DNA from: Schinkia azotoformans LMG 9581
GTDB taxonomy: Bacteria > Bacillota > Bacilli > Bacillales > Bacillaceae_J
DNA length: 41,227 nt
Assembly: GCF_000307855.1 (NCBI RefSeq)
Contig: NZ_AJLR01000117.1
Location: forward strand, 1 to 41,227
Direction of reading: 5' to 3'
Shown in pieces: positions 1-7,464 of the stretch (its first letter is position 1; each line of letters begins with the position of its first letter). The notes below the pieces were generated by a model. That model made no database searches. It was not told where the DNA came from and was given only the letters and a program-made list of their open reading frames with translations. The position numbers and the translations under genes are program-made.

Positions 1-57
1 TTTACCGATACTGTATATATTGATAGATTAGTAGAAAGGGGTTTTTTAAAATGCTGA
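1..57 (+). CDS. Possible 3' end of agrB (partial)
   Basis: Frame 1 is open from the window edge for 18 codons and stops at TGA 55-57, overlapping the ATG of the peptide gene at 51. Such overlap is common in agrB-agrD pairs, and a GAAAGGGG ribosome binding site for the next gene lies inside it. The visible residues (ending RLVERGFLKC) are too few to identify AgrB; the call rests on position before an AgrD-like peptide and a LytTR/GHKL pair. AgrB would be the membrane endopeptidase that processes the peptide. Confidence 0.35.
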   Translation, partial: FTDTVYIDRLVERGFLKC

Positions 58-176
58 AAAAGGGTTTAACATTTATTGCTGTTGCCATGTTAACGTTTGT
101 GAAGGGAGAGGTTTCAACACAAAGCGCAATATTTTTTTATCAACCTAAAAAACCATCCAGAAAGAAACTTGATTAA
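51..176 (+). CDS. AgrD-like cyclic (lactone) autoinducer pre-peptide, 41 aa
   Basis: This short gene lies 2 nt before the LytTR regulator. Seen: start MLKKGLTF, a hydrophobic amphipathic N-terminal segment (residues 5-17), then STQSAIFFYQPKKPSRK and a charged tail. This is the three-part layout of AgrD peptides: membrane helix, five-residue ring with hydrophobic last residues, and a Pro-containing recognition tail (QPKKP). The ring-forming residue would be Ser25 (S-A-I-F-F), giving a lactone rather than the usual Cys thiolactone; a Ser-type autoinducer is known from Staphylococcus intermedius. The ribosome binding site GAAAGGGG lies 8-10 nt upstream. Function is inferred from architecture and neighbours. 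Confidence 0.68.
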   Translation: MLKKGLTFIAVAMLTFVKGEVSTQSAIFFYQPKKPSRKKLD

Positions 177-178
177 AA

Positions 179-937
179 ATGCTACGGGCGATTATTGTTG
201 ATGATGACCCTATTATTATAAGGCGTTTAAAAAAGTTATTGGAGCAAACAAATGAAGTTGTTGTTGTTAATGAATTTCAAACAGGACAAGAATATATAAA
301 TTCAATTAATAAAGAGCCCCATGATTTTGCCGTCTTGGATATTGATCTTCCTGACCTCAACGGGATTGAACTAGCCAAAAAAATACACGAATTTAGACCG
401 GACTTTCCAATTATTTTCCTTACAGGACATGTGGACTATGCATTGGAAAGCTATGAAGTAGAAGCAACTGATTACCTACTGAAGCCTATCGACCCGTCAC
501 GTATTCATATCGCTCTCGAAAAAGTGAAAAAACGTTTAGATGTTACAGATACCACTTTAAGTCGGATTGAATCATTGCTACTTGGTCCCGGAAAAATTGC
601 CATAAAAGTTGAGGCTAATCTTCTCTTTTTAGAGATAGACCAAATCGTTTGTATAAAAAAGGATGGCAGAATGACTTCCATTCTTACAATTGAAAATCAT
701 CAAAATAAGGTGAAAGAAAATATCTATACTACAAGAGAAAGCATGAAGGATATTCATCAGCGGCTTGATCAAAATCTCTTTATAAGAACACATAACAGCT
801 ATATTGTTAATATCAAATGGATCTACGAAGTGATTCCTTTTGCATCTGAGACATATAAACTTAAGTTAAAACATACAGATGAATACGCACTATTAAATAG
901 GCCTAAATTATCTGAATTAATTCAACAAGTAAAGTAG
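179..937 (+). CDS. LytTR-family response regulator (AgrA-like), 252 aa
   Basis: Cytoplasmic transcription regulator expected to be phosphorylated by the kinase encoded next. Residues 1-120 form a CheY-like receiver with acidic residues DDD at 8-10, phospho-acceptor Asp54 in AVLDIDLPD, Thr81 in FLTGH and Lys102 in LLKPID. Residues about 145-250 form a LytTR DNA-binding domain, with the typical FIRTHNSYIVNI and a final LNRPKL stretch. The start is 2 nt after the peptide gene with no strong ribosome binding site of its own, so translation is probably coupled. Its targets are not evident; LytTR proteins bind paired direct repeats, and the nearby secreted-protein genes are candidates by position only. 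Confidence 0.9.
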   Translation: MLRAIIVDDDPIIIRRLKKLLEQTNEVVVVNEFQTGQEYINSINKEPHDFAVLDIDLPDLNGIELAKKIHEFRPDFPIIFLTGHVDYALESYEVEATDYLLKPIDPSRIHIALEKVKKRLDVTDTTLSRIESLLLGPGKIAIKVEANLLFLEIDQIVCIKKDGRMTSILTIENHQNKVKENIYTTRESMKDIHQRLDQNLFIRTHNSYIVNIKWIYEVIPFASETYKLKLKHTDEYALLNRPKLSELIQQVK

Positions 938-951
938 TAGGAGTCTATTTT

Positions 952-2259
952 ATGGATAATTTCTTTGCTTTCATTTTCCAATCCGTCCCTGAAGCTTTTA
1001 TTAAACTATTTTTCGCGATATGTCTATTGAAGCCAACCCTCTTGCCAGCAAACTGGAGAGGGTTGGTTATTTATTCAATTAGCACTTCCATTATTTCATA
1101 TATCTTTAGATATTTTAATTTACAAATGGAATTATGGATAGTTGTACTATTTTTTCTGTCCATAATAATTGCCCGGTTTAGTTTCCCTATTTCTTGGTAT
1201 CTTTCTCTTTTGCTGAATACGGTTTCATATATCGTTCAGTTAATTGGAGAATTTATTATTTTATACTTGGCTAATTCTATTTTTAACCTATCACTAATTC
1301 AGGTACAACAATCACTTACTTATAGAATTGGACTTCCCTATCTATATTTAGTACCATTACTTTTACTGGCCTTTTATTTTAAAAGGCACCATTTCCACAT
1401 AAAGGAAAGGTGGGTCAACCATAAATATAAATGGGGCCTGCCTCTTATTAGTTTACAATTAGTGCTGGGATTGATGATTCATGCATTGTATTTTATACCA
1501 AATAATAGCTATTATACGTTTTTCATTCGATTCCCTTTTTTAACAATAGCGATGGTACTCGTATCCATTATATTTTTCATCTATGTAAACCATATCCAGC
1601 AAAAAGAGATTCACGATCACATTACTTACGCAGAAACACCTCTTATCGATGAATTGGAAAAAATGATAGCACAATGGCGCAGTTATCGGCACGATTTTCA
1701 TAATCATATCGAAGTTCTATATGTATTACTAGAGGAAGAAAAGTATGCTGAAGCTAAACAGTATATGACTAATTTGCATAAAAAAGTCATTGAATCACAA
1801 AGTTTATTTCCTTTTAAACAACCGGCTGTACAAGCATTATTAAAAGCAAAAATGGTCCAAGCAGAAGAAAAAGGTATTCAATTAGCGGTAAAAAGTGAGG
1901 AAATGCTTATCTTTCCGCAAATGAAGAGTTATGACATTGTTTTAATTTTGGGAAATATTATTGATAATGCAATCGACGTTCTGCATGATTCTAATCAACA
2001 ATTAAAACAAATTGAAATTGGTTATAAAAAGGTGCTAAATATTTGTCTATTAGAAATTACGAACAATGGCCCCCAGATTCCATCAGACATGAGAGAAAAA
2101 ATATTTACCAAAGGCATATCAACAAAATCAGAAGGTAAGCACCAAGGCATGGGGCTACCCACCGTTAAGGGGATAGTTGAAAGTTATAATGGGGAAATTA
2201 CGGTTAATTCTGATGAAGGTACTACTAGCTTTCGAGTGGCACTGTTTATAGAATCTTAG
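952..2259 (+). CDS. GHKL sensor histidine kinase (AgrC-like), 435 aa
   Basis: Membrane sensor for the processed peptide, by analogy with AgrC. Six or more hydrophobic segments fill residues 1-215. A short linker leads to the H-box SYRHDFHNHIE (probable phospho-acceptor His247) and a GHKL ATPase domain with N-box ILGNIIDNAIDVL and G-box GMGLPTVKGI. The length matches AgrC-type kinases. It begins 14 nt after the LytTR gene with a TAGTAGGAG ribosome binding site, so the order is B-D-A-C instead of the staphylococcal B-D-C-A. The ligand is inferred from the adjacent peptide gene. Confidence 0.88.
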   Translation: MDNFFAFIFQSVPEAFIKLFFAICLLKPTLLPANWRGLVIYSISTSIISYIFRYFNLQMELWIVVLFFLSIIIARFSFPISWYLSLLLNTVSYIVQLIGEFIILYLANSIFNLSLIQVQQSLTYRIGLPYLYLVPLLLLAFYFKRHHFHIKERWVNHKYKWGLPLISLQLVLGLMIHALYFIPNNSYYTFFIRFPFLTIAMVLVSIIFFIYVNHIQQKEIHDHITYAETPLIDELEKMIAQWRSYRHDFHNHIEVLYVLLEEEKYAEAKQYMTNLHKKVIESQSLFPFKQPAVQALLKAKMVQAEEKGIQLAVKSEEMLIFPQMKSYDIVLILGNIIDNAIDVLHDSNQQLKQIEIGYKKVLNICLLEITNNGPQIPSDMREKIFTKGISTKSEGKHQGMGLPTVKGIVESYNGEITVNSDEGTTSFRVALFIES

Positions 2260-2350
2260 TTAGTTATTGAAATTCTTCCTTATTTGATAGCGAAAAACGG
2301 TTAATAAAAAGTATGTGTCAAAGAATGTTAGTCTCCATAATATGAAAATA

Positions 2351-2370
2351 CCACAGCCTATTAGCTGTGG
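2351..2370. terminator. Terminator hairpin between convergent genes
   Basis: Perfect 7-bp stem CCACAGC / GCTGTGG with a 6-nt loop. It is followed by TATTTTC on the minus strand and TAGACTTTCTT on the plus strand. It lies between the kinase gene and the converging secreted-protein gene, so it may serve both directions. Confidence 0.6.
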
Positions 2371-2397
2371 TAGACTTTCTTATCTTTGAAAAATAAA

Positions 2398-2946
2398 TCA
2401 ATCATACCAAACTTGAATGTTATCAATTGTGAATTTTTTTCCATCCGTGTTTACAACTTTAAAACGATAATCATATCCTCTTGGCATTGTAGACCAAGCA
2501 CTTACATGAACATCTCCAGTCCATCCACCAGGTAATGAAATTGATTTAGCTTCACTTCCCGCTCCACCATTATCATCATAATAAGCATGAATTGTAAATC
2601 TCTCTGCAATCCCATTGACTCTTATTATTGTATCAACAGGATTGTAAAATGCTATACCTCTCCATCCTCCACCTATCCAGAAATTACTGGAAAATTCTAT
2701 TGGTCCATAATTGTACGGGAAGCTTTTAAACAGGGATAAATTGGTGTTTTTATCCGAATTAAACTTGATAAATTGTTTAAGTTCTTCCTTCGTATAAGGA
2801 ATTTCATCACCATTCTCATCAAACACTTTTACCTCTGAAAGAAGATCATCTTCTGTTAGTGAGTTCGCTGAAGCGTTTCCTATTCCAAAGAGAAGTGACA
2901 AACTGAATACAGCTAAAATGGTGAACAAAAAGTTTTTCATTTTCAT
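2398..2946 (-). CDS. Secreted protein of unknown function, 182 aa
   Basis: Not recognised. A signal peptide is clear: basic MKMKN, a hydrophobic core to residue 22 and a likely cleavage after NASA at 27. The mature part is about 155 residues, with an acidic N-terminal stretch and a Gly- and aromatic-rich, probably beta, C-terminal half (WIGGGWRGIAF, SLPGGWTGDVHVSAW, ending IQVWYD). No cysteine is seen. The ribosome binding site is weak (AGAAGT). The left end of an IS1634-family element begins about 30 nt upstream of the start, so the native promoter has probably been removed. It may be silent or driven from the element. Confidence 0.6.
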   Translation of the reverse strand: MKMKNFLFTILAVFSLSLLFGIGNASANSLTEDDLLSEVKVFDENGDEIPYTKEELKQFIKFNSDKNTNLSLFKSFPYNYGPIEFSSNFWIGGGWRGIAFYNPVDTIIRVNGIAERFTIHAYYDDNGGAGSEAKSISLPGGWTGDVHVSAWSTMPRGYDYRFKVVNTDGKKFTIDNIQVWYD

Positions 2947-2998
2947 ATTAACTTCTATAATTGTAATATGTTCCTGTTTTTGACACTTGGAGAATAGA

Positions 2999-3042
2999 AA
3001 AGGCTTGAAAACCCTTATAGATAGGGCTTTTCAAGCCTTTTT
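2999..3042. terminator. Terminator hairpin at left end of the IS
   Basis: AGGCTTGAAAACCCT pairs with AGGGCTTTTCAAGCCT around a short loop, with A and T runs on either side. It lies downstream of the transposase gene and would stop transcription leaving or entering the element. Confidence 0.65.
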
Positions 3043-3069
3043 GTATATTGTAAAAGTTGAGTACTTTTT

Positions 3070-4794
3070 TTATTTTTTTGTGTCTCTAAAAATTTTTTTC
3101 ATCTGCCTATTACTAATGATTTGATAATCTGTTCTAAAGCCAAATGCCTCATGTAAAGCATCTGTGAAATCAGTTCGTGTATAGATCGGGATATAACCAT
3201 CTCCAATAATTTCGTAAAAATTCATATCTCTCAAACCGTGTATAATTTCGCTGCATGTGAATTGTTCACCAAGTTTCTTCTCTAGATACCTGAATATTAC
3301 TATTGATAGAAAGCAGGTAGTGAAATGAGCCTCGATCCTATCGTCCCGGCTTAGGTATATGGGTCTCGCTTTAAATTCGCTTTTCATGATGCGAAAACAC
3401 TCTTCAATTTCCCAACGTCTGTGATTAATCTTTATAATGTCAGAAGCCTGATCTTCTAAATTCGTACATACGGCATAAAACCCATCGAATAATTCCTCTT
3501 TTGAGATGATATCCGCATTAATGCTATATAACTCTTTGTCCACAATTTCTCCGTCAGGAGTTATACTTGTCTTTTCAATGAAGCGCTTATAATCATTTTG
3601 GTTGTGTTTTTTTATCTTTGCAGGATTAGTGTCTATTACTTTTACCGCACGTTCGATCTGCGATTGACGAATTTTCCGTTGATAATCCCTGTACTTGATA
3701 GAATAAGTGACAATCAACTTTTGTTCTAATCCATCCTCTTTTATCCAACGCTCCTTATAAAACGTTTGATCGGCAAACTTAGTATTATCGTCTAACTTCG
3801 TAATGTCATAGGTCTTATGATTCTCACCAAGCCTCCAACCTTCTGAAGAAAGAGTCCATTCTTTTAAATGCTTTTTTAACTTCTTGATGGATTGAGTTGT
3901 AATAAAAGCACGATCTTTTTTATCATTAAACTTCCTGTTATCGGTTGAGGCAAGTCCCGCATCCGTGCAAACAACGAACTTAGATAACTCGAAATCTTTT
4001 AATATTTTTTCTTCTAAAGGTTTTAACGTAATCTGCTCATTTGTATTCCCTTTATGGATACTGAAAGCAAGGGGGATCCCATCCCCATCCATAAAGAGCC
4101 CCATCTGGACAATAGGGTTAGGGCGGTGTTCCTTAGAATAACCGTATTGCTTCAGACCTTCCTCCTGTTCAATCTCAAAAAAATAATTCGTGCAGTCATA
4201 ATAAAGGATGCCGCTATTTCTTTTGGATAACTTCAGACTATTTTTATACAGCTCCGATTGAATAAAATCCGTTTCTTTAGCAATGACTTCAAGGGCTCTA
4301 TATACATGTTGGATTTCAAAGTCTGGTTGTTCGATGAGCTTAGAAGAAAGGTGATGGGTAGCAAGTTTGGAAGACGGGAAAATGATTCTTCCGTATAGTA
4401 AGCGTGGCAAAATCGAGTTCAGATTAAATGAAAACTTGTATTTGTCAGAGATTTGACTGCAGATTTTATGAAGCTGTAAATCATGGTAAATCTGTTGAAG
4501 AAAAAGATAACCGCCATTAAAACAACGTTGCTCATCTTTTTCGATCAACTTAGTAGGAGAGTATTGAACCATAATCTTACGATTATCTTCTTTATCTTTC
4601 TTATTGAGTTCGGCAATATATTGTTTCGCCCATTCAATGGGGTCTTGACCGTCCAATTTTTTTAGAAGTTCATCATATGTACCAAGCTTTTCAACAATCT
4701 TGGAGGAATGTTTCCCGTTTTTATAAGTGGATTTAATGACATAAAGTGATGAAGAATTTTTAGATTTAGTAATTTTTAATCTCATAACCATCAC
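3070..4794 (-). CDS. IS1634-family transposase, 574 aa
   Basis: DDE transposase of the IS4 superfamily that moves the surrounding element. The N-terminus (LKITKSKNSSSLYVIK, then KIVEKLG) is typical of the IS1634 group. Candidate catalytic positions are Asp in LYYDCTNYFFE (near 200), Asp in FVVCTDAGLAS (near 278) and Glu in RRWEIEECFRIMKSEF (near 467), the last fitting the Y/R-E-K signature of IS4-type enzymes. No frameshift or internal stop is seen and length is normal, so it may be active. A GGAGGTGAT ribosome binding site precedes the start. The final stop lies 45 nt from the left-end hairpin. Confidence 0.88.
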   Translation of the reverse strand: MMVMRLKITKSKNSSSLYVIKSTYKNGKHSSKIVEKLGTYDELLKKLDGQDPIEWAKQYIAELNKKDKEDNRKIMVQYSPTKLIEKDEQRCFNGGYLFLQQIYHDLQLHKICSQISDKYKFSFNLNSILPRLLYGRIIFPSSKLATHHLSSKLIEQPDFEIQHVYRALEVIAKETDFIQSELYKNSLKLSKRNSGILYYDCTNYFFEIEQEEGLKQYGYSKEHRPNPIVQMGLFMDGDGIPLAFSIHKGNTNEQITLKPLEEKILKDFELSKFVVCTDAGLASTDNRKFNDKKDRAFITTQSIKKLKKHLKEWTLSSEGWRLGENHKTYDITKLDDNTKFADQTFYKERWIKEDGLEQKLIVTYSIKYRDYQRKIRQSQIERAVKVIDTNPAKIKKHNQNDYKRFIEKTSITPDGEIVDKELYSINADIISKEELFDGFYAVCTNLEDQASDIIKINHRRWEIEECFRIMKSEFKARPIYLSRDDRIEAHFTTCFLSIVIFRYLEKKLGEQFTCSEIIHGLRDMNFYEIIGDGYIPIYTRTDFTDALHEAFGFRTDYQIISNRQMKKIFRDTKK

Positions 4795-4841
4795 CTCCGT
4801 TTCCCTATATTATAACACATTACCCAAAAGTACTCAATATA

Positions 4842-4865
4842 AAAAGTGGTAAAAATACCACTTTT
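4842..4865. repeat. Perfect inverted repeat at IS right end
   Basis: AAAAGTGGTA and TACCACTTTT are exact inverted copies separated by 4 nt. It lies just upstream of the transposase start and inside the proposed IS end, a position suited to blocking read-in transcription or acting as an operator. Confidence 0.6.
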
Positions 4866-4873
4866 CTAACAAA

Positions 4874-4897
4874 AAAAGCCCTGTTATCAAGGCTTTT
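4874..4897 (-). terminator. Hairpin with T-run shielding the transposase from read-in
   Basis: AAAAGCC pairs with GGCTTTT around a 10-nt loop, and on the minus strand the stem runs into TTTTTTGTTAG. A minus-strand transcript arriving from the neighbouring cassette would end here, before the transposase. Confidence 0.5.
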
Positions 4898-4952
4898 CGA
4901 AATTTGGATATTTATGTAACTGTCAAAGACCCGGGCACCTTTTAGAAATACT

Positions 4953-5162
4953 TTAAGAAGAAGCAATACTAATATTCCCAAACATCCAAGTCAAGGTAAA
5001 AATAATATACACACTTGAAATACAAATCCAAATAATATTTGCTTTAACTTTCGAATATTCATCTTTAGAGACTCTAATAATCAAAATACATAAATTTAAA
5101 CTGAAGACAAAAGCTAATAATGGATTCAATAAGAATGATGCTGCTATAATAAAATCAATCAT
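4953..5162 (-). CDS. Two-helix small membrane protein, 69 aa (paralogue of 7912-8118)
   Basis: Not a recognised family. There are two hydrophobic segments (about residues 3-30 and 43-64) joined by a charged loop RVSKDEYSKVK. It starts 24 nt after the 279-aa secreted-protein gene on the same strand, so the two form one unit. A second copy at 7912-8118 shares SFL-NP, VF, NL, LI, V-KD, a Trp and IS-YI in register (about 25 of 68 positions), and that copy also follows a version of the secreted-protein gene. Linked inheritance suggests a partner such as an immunity, export or anchor protein; this is inference. Confidence 0.62.
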   Translation of the reverse strand: MIDFIIAASFLLNPLLAFVFSLNLCILIIRVSKDEYSKVKANIIWICISSVYIIFTLTWMFGNISIASS

Positions 5163-5186
5163 ATAATCACCCTAAAATAAGAAATC

Positions 5187-6026
5187 TTAGAAATTAAATT
5201 TAATTGCGGTATTAGTCATTTTTGTTTCAGCTGTTGCCATACCTAGCCCAATATCCCCTGTTTTAATGGACACATCTATACTAAAAGTTAATGTTGTATG
5301 TGTGTAATGACCAAAGGCATTCGCTGATATATCATTAGTATTACCCTTAGATACTTCTACTGCTATATAACCATGATGATTACTTGTACCCGCATTTGTT
5401 CCAATTCCTTTTAAGTTAAATATTGCAGCTATACCTTGGGCATTTTTAGACAAAGATTTATAGCCCAATGTGTGCTCACCTAAACCGTCTGTATATTTAT
5501 AAGAGAATTTAATAGTATTAGGTTCGATTACAACACTATCATTGTAAGTTAATCCAACCATGTCAGATAAACTAACATTAGGATTCTTTAACCATGTAAA
5601 ATTATTATGCAACAGAGTTCTACCATTCGTAAGTTTCGTACTAGTTGTAGTCATAGACATCCAACTAGTTTCTTCGGTGTTTATTGCAAAAGGTGTTATC
5701 ATTCTTTCTTCCAGCTCCATCAATTTTAGAGCATCTTTTTCATTATATTCTTCAACACCTGTTACTTCACCTTCGAGATTTGAAATAACTTTATAAAATG
5801 TTTCTTCTTGAACAAACGGCTCCGCTGGAATAGCATATTTAAAATCTTGATATTCATCAATTGTCATTGATGCTATGTTTTCCTCTGTAAAACCTAATTG
5901 TTTCAAATGTTCTTTTTGCGATTCTTTTAAGCCCTCTATTGCTGCTGCATCAGCGAATAAATTATTAAATCCTAGTACAAAAAATAAAATCATAAATAAT
6001 GATAACACATTCTTCTTTTTAAACAT
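5187..6026 (-). CDS. Secreted protein of unknown function, 279 aa (cassette copy 1)
   Basis: Not recognised. Residues 1-27 are a signal peptide (MFKKKN, hydrophobic core, LFADAAA). Residues 30-65 contain KEHLKQLGFTEENIASMTIDEY, a short helical pattern met in other Bacillus exported proteins. The C-terminal half from about 125 is Thr-, Ser- and Asn-rich and probably beta-stranded, with FTWLKNPNVSLSDMVGL and a GHYTHTTLTFSID stretch. No Cys is seen. The ribosome binding site GGGAGGATTTT is strong. The region from FTWL onward is homologous to the broken copy at 7003-7464. The pairing with a two-helix membrane protein would suit a secreted effector plus partner, which is not proven. Confidence 0.62.
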   Translation of the reverse strand: MFKKKNVLSLFMILFFVLGFNNLFADAAAIEGLKESQKEHLKQLGFTEENIASMTIDEYQDFKYAIPAEPFVQEETFYKVISNLEGEVTGVEEYNEKDALKLMELEERMITPFAINTEETSWMSMTTTSTKLTNGRTLLHNNFTWLKNPNVSLSDMVGLTYNDSVVIEPNTIKFSYKYTDGLGEHTLGYKSLSKNAQGIAAIFNLKGIGTNAGTSNHHGYIAVEVSKGNTNDISANAFGHYTHTTLTFSIDVSIKTGDIGLGMATAETKMTNTAIKFNF

Positions 6027-6082
6027 AAAATCCTCCCTAAAAATTAAAATTATTGTTTCAAAAATCCAATTAAATTTATTCA

Positions 6083-6094
6083 GTAGTTAACTAC
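6083..6094. promoter_or_regulatory. Perfect palindrome upstream of secreted-protein gene
   Basis: GTAGTTAACTAC is a perfect 12-bp palindrome 57-68 nt upstream of the start of the 279-aa gene. Its size and position suit an operator. The regulator is unknown; half of it only loosely resembles LytTR sites. Confidence 0.35.
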
Positions 6095-6194
6095 GTGTGT
6101 ATGTTATTTAAACATTTATTATTTCCCTCCTTTCAACTGCAATCATATAAAATATTCCAATAATTACAATATTTTTGCGACAAACTCATCAAAA

Positions 6195-6312
6195 ATCGGG
6201 ATAAATCCCCACATTTCCGGGATAAATGCCGATTCAGATTCTCAGATTAATTGTTTTTCAAATTCATCCCGCAAATACAGGAATTTATCCCCGATTTCGG
6301 GGGGTTTATCCC
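6195..6312. repeat. GGGATAAAT direct and inverted repeat block
   Basis: Direct copies of GGGATAAAT lie at 6198-6206 and 6219-6227, and inverted copies at 6283-6291 (ATTTATCCC) and 6304-6312 (GTTTATCCC); a degenerate TCATCCC is at 6264-6270. Both direct copies and both inverted copies are spaced 21 bp, so the two arms could fold into one long hairpin. It may be a dispersed intergenic element or a protein-binding array. Confidence 0.6.
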
Positions 6313-6384
6313 AAATCTATTGAATAATATGTTGAATGTTGTAGAATTAATACAAATTGGAAAATAGGTGGAAGGTGATAATTG

Positions 6385-6534
6385 TTGATTACGAGAATTT
6401 CTCAGTTGTTTGCTAGAAAACTAGCTATTGCAAGCGGTTATGTTGAGGAAGAGGAATTTTTGCGGTATGGGTTGCTTCCTCGCTATTTAGTATTTAGTCT
6501 AAAATCTTATATAACTGTCAATACTGGGTATTAA
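6385..6534 (+). pseudogene. AgrB-like N-terminal fragment, 49 codons
   Basis: TTG start (another in-frame TTG at 6382) after a GAAGGTGAT ribosome binding site. The first 30 residues (ITRISQLFARKLA, then VEEEEFLRYGL) match the usual start of AgrB-family membrane peptidases: an amphipathic helix, then acidic residues and YGL before the first membrane segment. After YGL the sequence departs (LPRYLVFSLKSYIT) and stops at 6534, just before the ISL3 fragment; the core of AgrB with its His and Cys is absent. It looks like a remnant of a second agr locus. Assignment is by pattern only. Confidence 0.42.
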
Positions 6535-6565
6535 TCTATTAAAATACCTAGGAGCTGATAGTTAT

Positions 6566-7006
6566 ATGAAAGATTTTCATGAAGATTACAATGTGTTTGA
6601 AATCGCCTTGGAAATACCTGAGCCATGGTATGTTTTCCACCATGAGCTAACTAAAGATGAGAAAACACTACACATTTATATTGAATATAGAAAAGGTGCC
6701 GAATTTTCGTGCCCTAATTGTGGGACCTCAGGTTGTAAAGTTCATGACATTCAAGATCAGGACCGTACTTGGAGGCACCTAGATTTCTGGCAATATCAAA
6801 CCATACTACATGCAAGAATGCCAAGGGTTAAATGTGAATCATGTGGAAAAATACGCACCGTTATCATTGATTGGGCACGCCCAGGTGCTGGATTTTCCAT
6901 GCTTTTTGAACACCATCTACTGTCGTTGATGGGTGAAATGCCAGTTGCGGCAGTTGCACGTAAGATTGGTGAACACGATACCCGTCTTTGGCGAGTCTTT
7001 AAATAA
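6566..7006 (+). pseudogene. Truncated ISL3-family transposase, 146 aa
   Basis: N-terminal third of an ISL3 transposase. It contains the ISL3 zinc-finger layout CPNCGTSGC (about residues 50-58), the conserved RTWRHLDFWQY and RVKCESCGK, and the following ARPGAGFS helix. Full-length members have roughly 400 residues including a DDE catalytic domain, all missing here. The reading frame ends at VFK followed by TAA at 7004, where sequence homologous to the secreted-protein gene begins at once. The fragment therefore marks a deletion or recombination junction. It has a good AGGAG ribosome binding site but cannot transpose. Confidence 0.82.
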
Positions 7007-7464
7007 AAAGCGACGGGAAAACAGCTGAAGCTTCTGGAACTTTTACATGGCTGACTAGTCCGTCTTTGAGAATGAAGGACGTTGTTGGTATTGTTATACA
7101 AAATGGTGTAGTAACTAATGGTACTGCAACTGGTTTTTACACCTATACAACATCTCAGGGTGCAACTACTACAAATTGGTCTTCTGGATTTAATTATTTC
7201 TTAGGTGGTGTAACTAAAGTACAAAATCTCGCAAAACCAGACTATCCGGTAAATTCCGATTATATGTTCATAAAATTCCAATTTACTAAATCTAATGAAC
7301 CAGCAGAAGCCCTTTATGGAACATATGGACACCAGGTACTTACAATAAACATTAGTAACCCTGTTTTTGAATTATCAAGAAATAATGGTAAATTAAAACC
7401 AATGAACTTCTATTTTGGCACGGAATATAATGAAACTACTGATTATCAAAGTAAAACGTGGTAA
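7003..7464 (+). pseudogene. 3' remnant of secreted-protein gene (cassette copy 2)
   Basis: The open frame from 7003 (IKSDGKTAEASGTFTWL) aligns with the C-terminal half of the 279-aa protein at 5187-6026: FTWLTSPSLRMKDVVG here, FTWLKNPNVSLSDMVG there. A Gly-His-rich beta segment before LTINIS matches GHYTHTTLTFS. The signal peptide and about the first 125 residues are gone, replaced by the ISL3 transposase fragment. The Met-like codons at 7066 and 7072 lie inside the homologous region, so a shorter start there would not give a complete protein. The rest has diverged clearly, so the copies are old duplicates. Confidence 0.68.

Larger units (their letters stand above)
2976..4930 (-). mobile_element. 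IS1634-family insertion sequence
   Basis: A complete-looking element of about 1.95 kb around the 574-aa transposase. Proposed ends are an imperfect inverted repeat: GTTTTTGACACTT at 2976-2988, and GTCTTTGACAGTT on the opposite strand ending at 4930. No target duplication was found by eye; members of this family can make variable or long ones. Both ends carry hairpins: a terminator-like stem near 3000-3038, a perfect 10-bp stem at 4842-4865 and a stem at 4874-4897. These would insulate the transposase from outside transcription. The ends are estimates, accurate to a few bases. Confidence 0.7.
6027..6384. other. Intergenic region with palindromes and GGGATAAA repeats
   Basis: No convincing gene is seen in these 358 nt. 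They hold the 5' untranslated region of the secreted-protein gene, a perfect 12-bp palindrome (6083-6094), the GGGATAAAT/ATTTATCCC repeat block (6195-6312) and the leader of the AgrB-like fragment. Confidence 0.5.

Noticed and set aside
4483-4665. Small plus-strand ORF inside the transposase gene
   Set aside because: Antisense shadow of the transposase with no ribosome binding site or recognisable product.
6195-6312. CRISPR array
   Set aside because: The repeats are only 9 bp, half of them inverted, with no uniform spacers and no cas genes.
7066-7464. Independent complete gene of 132 codons
   Set aside because: Homology to the 279-aa secreted protein extends upstream of this start, so it is the 3' part of a broken gene.
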